A DNA stretch of 64,000 nt from Hyphomicrobiales bacterium. GTDB lineage: Bacteria; Pseudomonadota; Alphaproteobacteria; Rhizobiales; Rhizobiaceae. The stretch lies in assembly GCA_900466605.1 (NCBI GenBank), contig UBMU01000009.1:62001-126000 (forward strand). Direction: 5' to 3'. This document shows, one piece after another, positions 1 to 9,157 of this stretch. The first letter of the stretch is position 1; each line of letters opens with the position of its first letter. Made by a program: the position numbers and the translations under genes. The notes beneath the pieces are model-generated. The model was not told where the DNA came from. It searched no databases and saw only the letters and a program-made list of their open reading frames with translations.

Positions 1-346
1 AGACCGGCTTGACGACGAAATCGAAAGCGCCGGCGCGCATCGCCTGCACCACGGTCTCGATGCCGCCCTGCCCTGTCTGGACAATGACCGGAACATGCGT
101 GCCGAATTCGTGCAGTGCTTCCAGGAATTCGAGGCCCGTCATCTCGGGCATCATCAGGTCGAGAACGATGACGTTGTAGAGGCCGCTGCCTCTCTTCACC
201 ATCTCCAGCCCGATCCGGCCGTTTTCCGCCTGATGGACGACGTGGCCGTGACGCTCTATCGCGTTCTTGAGCAGCCGACGCTGGATCGGATCGTCCTCGA
301 CGACGAGTATCTGCGCTGCACCCTTGAGCTCATGGTAACCGGTCAT
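1..346 (-). CDS. Response regulator receiver domain protein, partial (C-terminus outside window)
   Basis: The reverse strand reads an open frame from an ATG at 346 to the left edge (115 codons seen). It is a CheY-like receiver: an acidic pair in 'ILVVEDDPIQ', the phospho-acceptor Asp in 'VIVLDLMMPEMTG', the conserved Thr in 'VIVQTGQGG', and Lys in 'FDFVVKPV'. The stretch 'GIETVVQAMRAGAFDFVVKP' is typical of receivers attached to sigma-54 (NtrC/DctD) activators, so a AAA+ and a Fis domain may follow outside the window. That is inference; a stand-alone receiver cannot be excluded. It is divergent from the oligoendopeptidase gene, with about 200 bases between the two starts. Confidence 0.85.
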   Translation of the reverse strand, partial: MTGYHELKGAAQILVVEDDPIQRRLLKNAIERHGHVVHQAENGRIGLEMVKRGSGLYNVIVLDLMMPEMTGLEFLEALHEFGTHVPVIVQTGQGGIETVVQAMRAGAFDFVVKPV

Positions 347-551
347 TGCTGCCTCACTTCATGCGAAACCTGAAACGCACTTTGGCAGAAAGGCTTGAAC
401 ATCCAGTTTTGAGAAACAATTGCATTTTAACGTTTGTGACGAGGCCGAATCCGACCCGAAACGGAGCTTGTGGGCAGGCGAAAGCCCCTTGATGCCAAGC
501 CTTTAGCGGCATAGACAGTCAAGCCTGTCGCAAAAGAGGAAGAGGACCCCG

Positions 552-2411
552 ATGATGAAAAACACGCTCTCCGACACCGCCATTAATTTTTCGGCAAGTT
601 CTGCTGCCTCCGCGACCGATGCCGCTCTTGGCGATCTGCCGACCTGGAAGTTGCAGGATCTCTACCCCTCCGCAACGTCCACGGCCTTCACCGGCGACAT
701 GGAAAAGGCCGGAAAGCAGGCAGTCGCCTTCGAAGAGAAGTGGAAGGGCAAGCTTGCCGACGCCGCGACCAAGAAGGGAGCGGAGGGAATCGGCCAGGCG
801 CTCAAGGAGTATGAGGCGCTGGACGACATTATCGGGCGCCTCGGCTCCTTTGCCGGCCTCACCTACTTCTCCGACACGTCAAACCCGGTGAACGGCAAGC
901 TCTATGGTGACGCCCAGGCAAAAATCACCGAGTTCTCCAGCCACCTGCTTTTCTTCGCCCTCGAACTCAACCGCATCGACGACACCGTCATTGATGCCTG
1001 CATGGCAAACGACCCGGATGCCGGCCACTATCGCCCCTGGCTCGTCGATCTGCGCAAGGACAAGCCCTACCAGCTGGAAGACAAGCTGGAACAGCTGTTC
1101 CTGGAAAAGTCGATGACGTCGGCCGCCGCCTTCAACCGCCTGTTCGACGAGACGATGTCGGAGCTGCGCTTTGACGTCGATGGTGAAAAGCTGCCGCTCG
1201 AAGTCACCCTGAACATGCTGCAGGAAAAGGATCCTGAGGTCCGCCGCAAGGGCGCCATGGCGCTGGCCCAGACCTTCAAGGAGAACCTGCGCACCTTCAC
1301 CCTCATCACGAACACGCTCGCCAAGGACAAGGACATCTCGGACCGCTGGCGCGGCTTCGAGGACATTGCCGACAGCAGGCACCTTGCAAACCGCGTCGAG
1401 CGCGAAGTGGTCGATGCGCTGGCGGCGGCCGTCAAGGAAGCCTACCCCCGCCTCTCGCACCGCTATTACAAGATGAAAGCCAAGTGGCTCGGCATGGACC
1501 AGATGAATTTCTGGGACCGCAATGCCCCGCTGCCTGAAACCTCCAACGCCATCATTTCCTGGAACGAGGCGAAAGACACGGTGCTATCCGCCTACGGCAA
1601 CTTCGCGCCCGAGATGGCTGCGATCGCCAAGCGCTTCTTCGACGAGCAGTGGATCGACGCCCCGGTTCGCCCCGGCAAGGCACCCGGCGCCTTCGCGCAT
1701 CCAACTGTTCCCTCGGCGCATCCCTATGTGCTCGTCAACTATCTCGGCAAGCCGCGCGACGTTATGACGCTCGCCCACGAGCTCGGTCATGGCGTCCATC
1801 AGGTTCTGGCCGGCGCGCAGGGCGCGCTGATGTGCCAGACGCCGCTGACGCTCGCTGAGACCGCCTCCGTCTTCGGCGAAATGCTGACCTTCCGCGCCCT
1901 TCTCGACAAGACGAAGGACAAGCGTGAGCGCAAGGCGATGCTTGCCCAGAAGGTCGAGGACATGATCAATTCGGTCGTGCGCCAGATCGCCTTCTACGAG
2001 TTCGAGCGCAAGGTTCACACCGCCCGCAAGGCCGGCGAACTGACATCTGATGATATCGGCGAACTCTGGCTCTCCGTGCAGTCGGAAAGCCTTGGGCCAG
2101 CGATCAAGATCTCGGAAGGCTACGAGACCTACTGGGCCTATATCCCGCACTTCATCCACTCGCCCTTCTACGTCTACGCCTACGCCTTCGGCGATTGCCT
2201 GGTGAACTCGCTCTATGCCGCCTACCAGAAGGCCGACAAGGGCTTCCAAGAGAAGTATTTCGAGCTTCTGGAGGCGGGCGGCACCAAGCATCATTCGGAG
2301 CTCCTGAAGCCATTCGGCCTCGATGCCACCGATCCGTCGTTCTGGAGCAAGGGGTTGTCGATGATCGAAGGGCTGATCGACGAATTGGAAGCGCTTGATA
2401 AGAGCGCATAA
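552..2411 (+). CDS. pepF: Oligoendopeptidase F, M3 family zinc metallopeptidase
   Basis: This 619-residue protein is a cytoplasmic zinc peptidase that cuts short peptides. The M3 signature HELGH is at about residues 409-413 ('LAHELGHGVHQ'), and a downstream Glu that can act as third zinc ligand lies in 'LAETASVFGEML'. The length matches the PepF/M3B group (about 600 residues). There is no signal peptide. The ATG at 552 is preceded by a GA-rich ribosome site ('agaggaagaggacc'); an adjacent ATG at 555 is equally possible. The pabB gene begins 21 bases after the stop, so the two may be cotranscribed. Family assignment is firm; the natural peptide substrates are not known from sequence. Confidence 0.95.
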   Translation: MMKNTLSDTAINFSASSAASATDAALGDLPTWKLQDLYPSATSTAFTGDMEKAGKQAVAFEEKWKGKLADAATKKGAEGIGQALKEYEALDDIIGRLGSFAGLTYFSDTSNPVNGKLYGDAQAKITEFSSHLLFFALELNRIDDTVIDACMANDPDAGHYRPWLVDLRKDKPYQLEDKLEQLFLEKSMTSAAAFNRLFDETMSELRFDVDGEKLPLEVTLNMLQEKDPEVRRKGAMALAQTFKENLRTFTLITNTLAKDKDISDRWRGFEDIADSRHLANRVEREVVDALAAAVKEAYPRLSHRYYKMKAKWLGMDQMNFWDRNAPLPETSNAIISWNEAKDTVLSAYGNFAPEMAAIAKRFFDEQWIDAPVRPGKAPGAFAHPTVPSAHPYVLVNYLGKPRDVMTLAHELGHGVHQVLAGAQGALMCQTPLTLAETASVFGEMLTFRALLDKTKDKRERKAMLAQKVEDMINSVVRQIAFYEFERKVHTARKAGELTSDDIGELWLSVQSESLGPAIKISEGYETYWAYIPHFIHSPFYVYAYAFGDCLVNSLYAAYQKADKGFQEKYFELLEAGGTKHHSELLKPFGLDATDPSFWSKGLSMIEGLIDELEALDKSA

Positions 2412-2432
2412 GCTCTCGATCCAAAGGCAGGC

Positions 2433-3593
2433 ATGACCAAGGCTGAACGCTACGTTCTGTTCCGGGATGACACGACCGGGCAAGTGATGCTCTTTTCCGA
2501 CCCGTCGGAGATCATCATCGCCCGGACGCGCGACGAATTCCATGCAGGCCTTGCGCGCATGGAAGAGGCAAAAGCCGCCGGCAAATGGCTGGCCGGCTAC
2601 ATGGCCTACGAAGCGGGCTATCTCTTCGAGGAAAAGCTGGCGGCATTCCTGCCGGAAGGCCGGGAAACGCCGCTGCTTGCCTTCGGCATCTTCGATGCGC
2701 CCGCAGCTGATGCCCATCCGCTTGCCCAGCCGAAGCAGCGCGGCGAGAACGGTGAGTTCCTGAGCGACCCCCGCGCCGGTTGGGATTTTGCTACATATAA
2801 AGAGCGCTTCGATCGCCTGCATTGGCACCTGCGCCAGGGCGATTGCTACCAGGCAAACCTCACCATGCCGATCACTGCCCGCTGGTCCGGCGATCCGCGC
2901 GCCGCCTTCTGGTCGCTGATTTCAAGGCAGCCGGTGAAATACGGCTCGCTCGTCGACCTCGGCGGCCCCATCCTGCTTTCGCGCTCGCCGGAGCTCTTCT
3001 TCCGCACCGACGAGGACGGCTGGATCGAAACCCATCCGATGAAGGGAACCGCAAAACGCGGGGCTGATGACACCGAGGACGCGGCAATCGTCGCCGCGAT
3101 GCGCGACGACGTAAAGACGCAAGCCGAAAACCGCATGATCGTCGATCTGCTGCGCAACGACATCTCGCGCATATCAGAGGTCGGCACCCTTGATGTCCCG
3201 AAGCTCTTCGACATCGAGACCTATCCAACCGTGCACCAGATGGTCAGCCATGTGCAGGCGAAACTCCTTCCCGATCTGACCATCCGCGATATTTTCGCCG
3301 CGCTTTTCCCCTGTGGATCGATCACCGGCGCCCCGAAACTCAGCGCCATGCAGATCCTGCACACGCTGGAAGACACGCCGCGCGACGCCTACTGCGGCGC
3401 GATCGGCATGATTGCTCCATCAGGCGCCATGCGCTTTTCCGTCGCGATCCGCACCATCAGCCTGTTTTCAGACGGCAGGGCGGTCTTCAGCGTCGGCGGC
3501 GGCATCGTTTTCGATTCCACCGTCGAAGCGGAATACGAGGAGTGTCTGTTGAAGGCCCGTTTTGCGATCGGCGATCAGGAGATTACAAGGTGA
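2433..3593 (+). CDS. pabB: Aminodeoxychorismate synthase component I
   Basis: The 386-residue protein belongs to the chorismate-binding family and would convert chorismate plus ammonia (from a PabA-type glutaminase elsewhere) to 4-amino-4-deoxychorismate on the path to folate. The chorismate-binding core is clear: 'HPMKGTAKRG' (the PIKGT-like motif with the PabB Lys), 'DLLRNDISRI', 'GSITGAPKLSAMQI' and 'YCGAIGMIAPSG'. It is shorter than E. coli PabB (about 450 residues) at the N-terminus, which is common for alphaproteobacterial forms. Its stop codon overlaps the start of the next gene, an aminotransferase class IV protein. That arrangement supports the PABA role rather than anthranilate synthesis. 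Confidence 0.93.
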   Translation: MTKAERYVLFRDDTTGQVMLFSDPSEIIIARTRDEFHAGLARMEEAKAAGKWLAGYMAYEAGYLFEEKLAAFLPEGRETPLLAFGIFDAPAADAHPLAQPKQRGENGEFLSDPRAGWDFATYKERFDRLHWHLRQGDCYQANLTMPITARWSGDPRAAFWSLISRQPVKYGSLVDLGGPILLSRSPELFFRTDEDGWIETHPMKGTAKRGADDTEDAAIVAAMRDDVKTQAENRMIVDLLRNDISRISEVGTLDVPKLFDIETYPTVHQMVSHVQAKLLPDLTIRDIFAALFPCGSITGAPKLSAMQILHTLEDTPRDAYCGAIGMIAPSGAMRFSVAIRTISLFSDGRAVFSVGGGIVFDSTVEAEYEECLLKARFAIGDQEITR

Positions 3594-4216
3594 ACGACTT
3601 CTCGCTGATCGAAACGCTGCGCTGGGAACCCGACGCCGGCTTCATCAGGCTGCGGCTGCATCTCGCACGCCTTTCCCGCTCCGCCCGCCGTATCGGCTTT
3701 CCCGAACCGCTGGAAACTGTCGAAAAGCTCAACGAAGCCACAGCTGACGCATCGACTGCCTTGCGAGTCCGCCTAACATTCGATCGCAAGGGACAAACGG
3801 CGGTCACGACAGCTCCATTCACGCCGTTGGTGTCGGGCACGGTTTGGACGATCCGTCTGGCTGGAACCCGCCTAAATTCCGGTGACAAGCTGCTGCGCTT
3901 AAAGACGACCCGCCGCGCGGTCTACGACGCGGCAAGAGCCGAATATTCTCCCGAGGATGCGGACGAAGTCATCATGCTCAATGAGCTTGGCGAAGTCTGC
4001 GAGGGCACCATTACGTCAGTCTTTCTCGACGATGGCTCCGGTATCCTCCGCACACCGCCGATCTCCTGCGGATTGCTTGCAGGTGTGTTGCGCACCGAAC
4101 TGATCTGCCAGCGAAAGGCCCGCGTCGGTCGCGTGACGCTGGATGAGCTGAGAAGCGGTCGACTGTATGTCGGGAACTCCCTGAGGGGTCTCATCTCCAC
4201 TCGCCTGGTCCTCTAG
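3590..4216 (+). CDS. pabC: Aminotransferase class IV protein, probable aminodeoxychorismate lyase
   Basis: A 208-residue PLP enzyme of fold type IV. The probable catalytic Lys lies in 'LLRLKTTRRAVYD' and the cofactor-contacting region in 'DEVIMLNELGEVCEGTITSV'. The chosen GTG start at 3590 overlaps the pabB stop (GTGA), and the protein then begins VNDFSLIETLRW. An ATG at 3542 is in frame but would place 16 residues inside pabB and lacks a ribosome site. Translational coupling to pabB supports the reaction 4-amino-4-deoxychorismate to p-aminobenzoate plus pyruvate. It is shorter than E. coli PabC (about 270 residues), so a related class IV transaminase is an alternative. Confidence 0.85.
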   Translation: MNDFSLIETLRWEPDAGFIRLRLHLARLSRSARRIGFPEPLETVEKLNEATADASTALRVRLTFDRKGQTAVTTAPFTPLVSGTVWTIRLAGTRLNSGDKLLRLKTTRRAVYDAARAEYSPEDADEVIMLNELGEVCEGTITSVFLDDGSGILRTPPISCGLLAGVLRTELICQRKARVGRVTLDELRSGRLYVGNSLRGLISTRLVL

Positions 4217-4251
4217 GGCTTCCTCGAAAGACGGCCGAAGGCTTCATGCGT

Positions 4252-5157
4252 TCAGGCGACGATCCTCAGCCGATCCCGGCCGCTCTGCTTGGCGTGGTAG
4301 AGCGCCGCGTCCGCACGCGCATAGAATTCGCGGGCCGTCTCGCCCGCATGCAATTCGGCAAGCCCAGCGGAGCAGGTGTAGGACAGCGTCGGCACGGAGT
4401 GGATCGGCCGCGCACCGCGCACAGTTGAAAGAATCCGGTCGACGATCAACTCCCCCTCCTTCAATGTCGTGTCCGGCAGGATGAGCATGAACTCCTCGCC
4501 GCCGATGCGGCCAAAGCTGTCGCGCCGGCGCACGAGCGGGTGCACCCGTCTGGCGAAATCGATCAATACGTCGTCACCGGCCTGGTGCCCGTATATGTCA
4601 TTGATCCGCTTAAAGTAATCCAGGTCGATAATGCAGATGCATCCCGTAGCCGTGTCGTTAGAGGCCGTGGTATGAACCATGCTCTCCAGTGCCGCCATCA
4701 TGAAGCGGCGGTTAGAGATGCTCGTTAGTTCGTCAGTCTGCGATGCCCGCAGCGCGAAGTCACGATCCTGCCGGACATCCCGTTCGCTGGCCTTCAGATG
4801 TGTGATGTCACTGGCGATGCAAAGCATCCAGCCATCCTTCTGGACCGTCTCGGTCATCCAGAACCAGCGGCCGTCGACAACATCCGTCTCGAAAGCGCGA
4901 AATGGCAGCTTGCCGCGACGCGATTGCGCCGAAACCAGCCATGTCTCGAAGTCGGCGGTGCGGATGATCGTACCCTTCCCCGCCCGCGTGTTGCGGCGCA
5001 TCAGCTCCGCCCACAATGGGGTTTCATCGGGTTCGATGGCGAAGGTCGAACGAAAAGCCGCGTTTGCATAGCGCAATCGGTCGTCCTGATCGTATAGGGC
5101 GATCATGACGACACTATCTTCCTGCAATTCGGCAAGCCGCTCAGATATCTGATTCAT
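4252..5157 (-). CDS. PAS-GGDEF diguanylate cyclase
   Basis: A 301-residue soluble protein with an N-terminal PAS-like sensor (about residues 10-125, 'VVMIALYDQDDRLRYANAAF') and a C-terminal GGDEF domain. The active site reads GGEEF within 'FGRIGGEEFMLILPD', a functional variant. The product-inhibition site RxxD is present as RRRD exactly five residues before GGEEF, so it should make c-di-GMP with feedback control. No membrane segment is seen. I chose the ATG at 5157 (MNQISERLAEL); an upstream in-frame ATG at 5238 would overlap the divergent YciI region and adds a non-conserved-looking tail. The sensed signal cannot be read from the sequence. Confidence 0.9.
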   Translation of the reverse strand: MNQISERLAELQEDSVVMIALYDQDDRLRYANAAFRSTFAIEPDETPLWAELMRRNTRAGKGTIIRTADFETWLVSAQSRRGKLPFRAFETDVVDGRWFWMTETVQKDGWMLCIASDITHLKASERDVRQDRDFALRASQTDELTSISNRRFMMAALESMVHTTASNDTATGCICIIDLDYFKRINDIYGHQAGDDVLIDFARRVHPLVRRRDSFGRIGGEEFMLILPDTTLKEGELIVDRILSTVRGARPIHSVPTLSYTCSAGLAELHAGETAREFYARADAALYHAKQSGRDRLRIVA

Positions 5158-5289
5158 CCGATTGGTCCGGGCGTCTGATAACGATGATTCGCAGTTTGGA
5201 GCACAAATCTGAAAAGTTGATGGATGACGCCCGCCCAATTGAATATCCAGATGTCTCGCAATGCAACGCCCTCAAAAGGAAACACGGCC

Positions 5290-5574
5290 ATGTTCATCCT
5301 CTCATTGACCTATATGAAGCCGAATGACGAAGCCGACAAGCATATGGAGCCACATATGGCGTGGGTGAGGCAAGGTTATGAACGAGGCTGGTTTCTTGCC
5401 TCCGGCCGCAAGGTGCCGCGTACCGGCGGTGTGGTCCTTGCCGTCGGTCAGCGCGCGGAAATCGAAGCCTATGTTGCAGAAGACCCTTTCACCATCCATG
5501 GCGTTGCCGAATACGAGATCACCGAGGTCGCCGTCACCACGACGGCCGCGGGACTCGATATTCTGAAAAACTGA
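5290..5574 (+). CDS. YciI family protein
   Basis: A 94-residue protein of the YciI/DGPF-like ferredoxin fold. It has the pattern MFILSLTY..., the conserved His in 'HMEPHMAWVRQGYERG', and 'ASGRKVPRTGGVVLA' followed by 'PFTIHGVAEYEI', which are the usual conserved blocks. The ATG at 5290 follows 'aaaaggaaacacggcc', a good ribosome site. An earlier ATG at 5224 overlaps the upstream regulatory region and is not needed. YciI proteins are small, dimeric and often presumed enzymes (chlorohydrolase- or decarbonylase-like in a few cases); the reaction here is unknown. It sits 22 bases before the NTF2-like gene. Confidence 0.88.
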   Translation: MFILSLTYMKPNDEADKHMEPHMAWVRQGYERGWFLASGRKVPRTGGVVLAVGQRAEIEAYVAEDPFTIHGVAEYEITEVAVTTTAAGLDILKN

Positions 5575-5596
5575 ACGCCAGAAGGGTGGGAGCGGC

Positions 5597-5965
5597 ATGA
5601 GCGACCTTGGCGAGCATCTTCAAACCCTGGAACAACGGCTGTTCGCGCAGGAGGTCCGCAATTCGCGTGCGGCACTTGAATCCCTTCTCTCAGCCGATTT
5701 TCGGGAGATCGGCGCGTCCGGGACGCTCTATAGCTATGAGGACATCATCTCTGCCCTGCTCGCGGAACCACGGCATGGCACGACGCGGCAGCTCACCGAT
5801 TTTGAGATGCGACAGCTTTCTGCGGATCTGGCACTCGTCACCTACAGAGGGGTGCGTTCCATCGCGAGCGGTCCACCAGTCAGATCGCTGCGCAGTTCCA
5901 TCTGGCGACGCGATGCCGACGGTCAATGGCGGATGGTCTTCCATCAGGGGACATTGACGGAATAG
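5597..5965 (+). CDS. NTF2-like / DUF4440 family protein
   Basis: A 122-residue cone-fold protein. The features are an N-terminal helix 'LQTLEQRLFAQEVRNS', the strand motif 'LSADFREIGASGTLYSYEDI' and the C-terminal 'SSIWRRDADGQWRMVFHQG', which is diagnostic for the DUF4440/SnoaL-like group. The ATG follows 'gggtgggagcggc'. It lies 22 bases after the YciI gene and 9 bases before the DUF3445 gene, so the three probably form one transcript. Such proteins bind small ligands or act as minor isomerases or hydrolases; no function can be assigned. Confidence 0.85.
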   Translation: MSDLGEHLQTLEQRLFAQEVRNSRAALESLLSADFREIGASGTLYSYEDIISALLAEPRHGTTRQLTDFEMRQLSADLALVTYRGVRSIASGPPVRSLRSSIWRRDADGQWRMVFHQGTLTE

Positions 5966-5974
5966 AGTGCCGCC

Positions 5975-6850
5975 ATGACGCTTCCGACCTACACGCCCTA
6001 TGGCGGCTCAGCCCGACCCTTCACTATCGGTTTGATGCCGCTCGATCTTGCCCGTTGGATCGAACCCGATAGCGATTGGACACGCTACATCGGCGAGAAG
6101 CGACGACTGATTGAGACCCATCGCAACGAGATCTTCGTAGCAGAGACGGACACTGCAGCGGCACAACAGGAGGTCCTCGATCTTCTGCGGCTACACCTTC
6201 AAGAATGCCATCCGCAGCTCGCCCACAACATAGCCGATGCGCCCGACCGGAACGCACCACCTCTCCTGCGGGCCGGCCTGCTGGTCCAGGACGACCTCGT
6301 CATCATGCGGCGTAGGGAGGACGGTTGGCACCTCGTCGCCGGTTTCGTTGCCTTCCCGTCTTCGTGGTCGCTGCAGGAGAAGTTCAGTCGCCCGATGCAG
6401 GCGATCCACGCCGACGTGCCGGGTTTCGGCGAAGGGACGCGTAACGCGGCAATGATCACCCGAATCTTCGACAACTTGCCGGTTTCGCAGCCCGTGGAGC
6501 GACTGAACTGGTCTGTAAACGTCACCGACGACCTCTTTCTGCCCCTCTCCAAGCACCGCCGCCCGCCGTCTGCCGAGCCGTTCACGCTTTCCGAGCGCTT
6601 TGCTCGGGTCGAGCGCCAGACACTGCGCAAGCTCCCGAAATCGGGCGACATCCTTTTCACGATCCGCGTCTATGTCGATCCGATTGCCGCGATCGCCCAT
6701 CATCCAAACGCCGGCAAACTTGCTGCCAGCTTCGCCGAGCAGTTGGATGGCCTTGACGAGCATCAGGCGGCCTACAAGGGTCTAACATTGCAGAAGGCGG
6801 AACTCGCCGCGAAGCTTCGGGCGCTTGCCGGCACCCTCTCTCCCGCCTGA
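5975..6850 (+). CDS. DUF3445 heme-dependent oxidative N-demethylase family protein
   Basis: A 291-residue protein of the DUF3445 family. Some members were characterised as heme-dependent oxidative N-demethylases related to dimethylamine monooxygenase subunits. Recognisable blocks are the N-terminal 'PFTIGLMPLDLARWIEPD', the central 'VQDDLVIMRRREDGWHLVAG' with 'FPSSWSLQEKFSRPMQAIHA', and the C-terminal 'RQTLRKLPKSGDILFTIRVY'. It is soluble with no signal peptide. It starts 9 bases after the DUF4440 stop. Family membership is strong; the amine substrate is unknown, and the other dimethylamine monooxygenase subunits are not nearby. Confidence 0.88.
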   Translation: MTLPTYTPYGGSARPFTIGLMPLDLARWIEPDSDWTRYIGEKRRLIETHRNEIFVAETDTAAAQQEVLDLLRLHLQECHPQLAHNIADAPDRNAPPLLRAGLLVQDDLVIMRRREDGWHLVAGFVAFPSSWSLQEKFSRPMQAIHADVPGFGEGTRNAAMITRIFDNLPVSQPVERLNWSVNVTDDLFLPLSKHRRPPSAEPFTLSERFARVERQTLRKLPKSGDILFTIRVYVDPIAAIAHHPNAGKLAASFAEQLDGLDEHQAAYKGLTLQKAELAAKLRALAGTLSPA

Positions 6851-6977
6851 TATTTGCGTCCTCGCTCTTTATTGTGACGCCGTTTTGTGGTTAGAGCCGG
6901 TCACTTCGCATTATCTGCGCAATTTCAGATGAATTCTTAGGGCTCATCGCCTTCGTCGCCTTCCACAGGAGAAAAGA

Positions 6978-8429
6978 ATGACGGAACAGACCCACCCGGT
7001 ATATGCCGAAATTACCGGCCCGATCGTGATGATCGGCTTTGGCTCCATCGGCCGCGGCACGCTGCCCCTGATCGAGCGCCACTTCAAGTTCGACAAGAGC
7101 CGGATGGTCGTCATCGACCCGCGCGACGATGCGGATCACACGGAGATCATGGCAAAGCATGGTGTGCGGCACATCAAGGCGCACGTCACCAAGGACAACT
7201 ACAAGGATCTGCTGAAGCCGCTTCTGACCGAAGGCGGTGGCCAGGGCTTCTGCGTCAATCTTTCCGTCGATACCGGCTCGGTCGACCTGATGAGGCTCTG
7301 CCGCAAGCTCGGCGCTCTCTACATCGACACCGTGATCGAGCCGTGGCTCGGCTTCTATTTCGACAAGAGCATGAAGAACGCAGACCGCACCAACTATGCG
7401 CTCCGCGAAACGCTTCGCAAGGAAAAGGCCAAGAACCCGGGCGGCGCTACTGCCGTTTCCACCTGCGGCGCGAACCCGGGCATGGTCTCCTGGTTCGTCA
7501 AGCAGGCGCTCGTCAACCTCGCCAACGATATCGGCCTGAAGTTCGAGGAGCCGGATCAGCACGACCGCGAAGGCTGGGCAAAGCTGATGAAGAAGGTCGG
7601 CGTCAAGGGCATTCATATCGCCGAGCGCGATACGCAGCGCACCAAGCATCCGAAGCCGCTCAACGTCTTCTGGAACACCTGGTCGGTCGAAGGCTTCATC
7701 TCCGAAGGTCTGCAGCCGGCCGAGCTCGGCTGGGGCACCCACGAAAACTGGATGCCGAAGAACGGCAAGAAGCACAAGAAGGGCTGCAAGGCGGCAATCT
7801 ACCTCGAGCAGCCCGGCGCCAACACCCGCGTTCGTACCTGGTGCCCGACGCCTGGCCCGCAGTACGGCTTCCTCGTCACCCACAACGAGTCGATCTCGAT
7901 CGCTGACTATTTCACGGTTCGCGACAAGGACGGCGAAGTCACCTTCCGCCCGACTTGCCACTACGCCTACCATCCGGCCAATGACGCGGTTCTGTCGCTG
8001 CACGAAATGTTCGGCAATGGCGGCACTGCGCAGCCGGTTCACCACGTTCTCGATGAGGACGAGCTGGAGGATGGCATCGACGAACTCGGCGTCCTGCTCT
8101 ACGGCCACGAAAAGAACGCGTACTGGTACGGCTCGCGCCTGTCGCTGGAGGAAACCCGCCGCATCGCGCCTTACCAGAATGCGACCGGTCTGCAGGTCAC
8201 GTCCGCCGTTCTCGCCGGCATGGTCTGGGCGCTCGAAAACCCGAATGCCGGCATCGTCGAAGCCGACGAAGTCGACTACAAGCGCTGCCTGGAAGTCCAG
8301 ACGCCGTACCTCGGCCCGGTCGAAGGCCACTACACCGACTGGACCCCGCTCGACGGTCGCCCGGGTCTCTTCCCTGAAGAGATCGACACCAAGGATGCTT
8401 GGCAGTTCAAGAACATTCTCGTTCGCTGA
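6978..8429 (+). CDS. hss: Homospermidine synthase
   Basis: The 483-residue enzyme makes sym-homospermidine, the characteristic polyamine of many rhizobia, from putrescine (or putrescine plus spermidine) with NAD+. The N-terminal Rossmann motif 'VMIGFGSIGRGTLPLIERHF' binds NAD. 'STCGANPGMVSWFVKQAL' and 'WNTWSVEGFISEGLQPAELG' are typical of the bacterial deoxyhypusine-synthase-unrelated Hss family. The length matches (about 480). The ATG follows a strong site ('caggagaaaagaATG'). It is a single gene with its own terminator at 8454-8479. Confidence 0.96.
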   Translation: MTEQTHPVYAEITGPIVMIGFGSIGRGTLPLIERHFKFDKSRMVVIDPRDDADHTEIMAKHGVRHIKAHVTKDNYKDLLKPLLTEGGGQGFCVNLSVDTGSVDLMRLCRKLGALYIDTVIEPWLGFYFDKSMKNADRTNYALRETLRKEKAKNPGGATAVSTCGANPGMVSWFVKQALVNLANDIGLKFEEPDQHDREGWAKLMKKVGVKGIHIAERDTQRTKHPKPLNVFWNTWSVEGFISEGLQPAELGWGTHENWMPKNGKKHKKGCKAAIYLEQPGANTRVRTWCPTPGPQYGFLVTHNESISIADYFTVRDKDGEVTFRPTCHYAYHPANDAVLSLHEMFGNGGTAQPVHHVLDEDELEDGIDELGVLLYGHEKNAYWYGSRLSLEETRRIAPYQNATGLQVTSAVLAGMVWALENPNAGIVEADEVDYKRCLEVQTPYLGPVEGHYTDWTPLDGRPGLFPEEIDTKDAWQFKNILVR

Positions 8430-8453
8430 TCCCAGCCGAACCCGCATTTGAAT

Positions 8454-8479
8454 ATGCCCGCCGCAAGGCGGGCATTTTT
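8454..8479 (+). terminator. Rho-independent terminator of hss
   Basis: A nine-base stem (atgcccgcc / ggcgggcat) with a GCAA loop is followed directly by a run of T, 24 bases after the homospermidine synthase stop codon. Confidence 0.9.
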
Positions 8480-8599
8480 GTAACGCCTGCTGTATAAATG
8501 CCGCTGCGCGACCTTGAAGTCTTGCCTTCAAGGTCGGCCCGCGCCATGTGTCTCACAACCAAACGGATAGTTCTCGTTCCGAATCCCCGGGAGAAGCTC

Positions 8600-8968
8600 A
8601 TGAAAATCAGAACCCTCCTTGTCCTTCTCGGCGCCGCTGCAGCCCTGGCTGCTTGCAATACGTCGTCGCCACGTCCGATACCGGTTGCCGCGAGCCCGGT
8701 TCAGACAGGTGTTGAAGGCTCATGGGCTGATCCGAACGGCATCATCTCCACCTTCCAGGCCGGCACCTTCACCACCCGCACCACCGACAGCAATCAGCTT
8801 CTGGCATCGGGCACCTACGTGAACACCTCGCCGTCGCTGGTCGAGATCAACATGACGTCGCTGGTGCGCAAGACACAGTCCAAGGTCAATTGCGCGCTGG
8901 TGACCCAGAGCCAGCTCAACTGCACCTCGGACGCCGGGGCGCAATTCACATTGACCCGCCGCTTGTAA
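8600..8968 (+). CDS. omp10: Outer membrane lipoprotein, Omp10 type
   Basis: A 122-residue secreted lipoprotein. The signal peptide MKIRTLLVLLGAAAALAAC ends in a lipobox (LAAC, acylated Cys at residue 19). The mature part resembles Brucella Omp10: 'GVEGSWADPNGIISTFQAG', 'FTTRTTD', 'LVEINMTSLVRKTQSKVNCA', 'SQLNCTSDAGAQFTLTRR'. The ATG at 8600 follows 'cgggagaagctc'; a longer frame from 8498 has no secretion logic. Known family members sit in the outer membrane and affect envelope properties; the biochemical role is unclear. It is followed by its own terminator. Confidence 0.9.
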   Translation: MKIRTLLVLLGAAAALAACNTSSPRPIPVAASPVQTGVEGSWADPNGIISTFQAGTFTTRTTDSNQLLASGTYVNTSPSLVEINMTSLVRKTQSKVNCALVTQSQLNCTSDAGAQFTLTRRL

Positions 8969-8989
8969 ACTTCGCCGACACCGAACGAC

Positions 8990-9017
8990 AAAAGCTCCCC
9001 TGTGTGGGAGCTTTTTT
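8990..9017 (+). terminator. Rho-independent terminator after the Omp10 lipoprotein gene
   Basis: The inverted repeat aaagctccc / gggagcttt with a six-base loop ends in a T run, 21 bases past the stop codon. Confidence 0.9.
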
Positions 9018-9157
9018 GTTTACCGCTCTTGGAAAGCGTGAAGCCTGTCACAGCTTTTTCTCTTGCCGCCGCTAAATGCTTGATGGAAACATCGACGGCG
9101 CAGGGACCGGCGGAGCGCAGGGGTCAAAGGCTTCGCCCAACTAACCAGGAGAGCAGG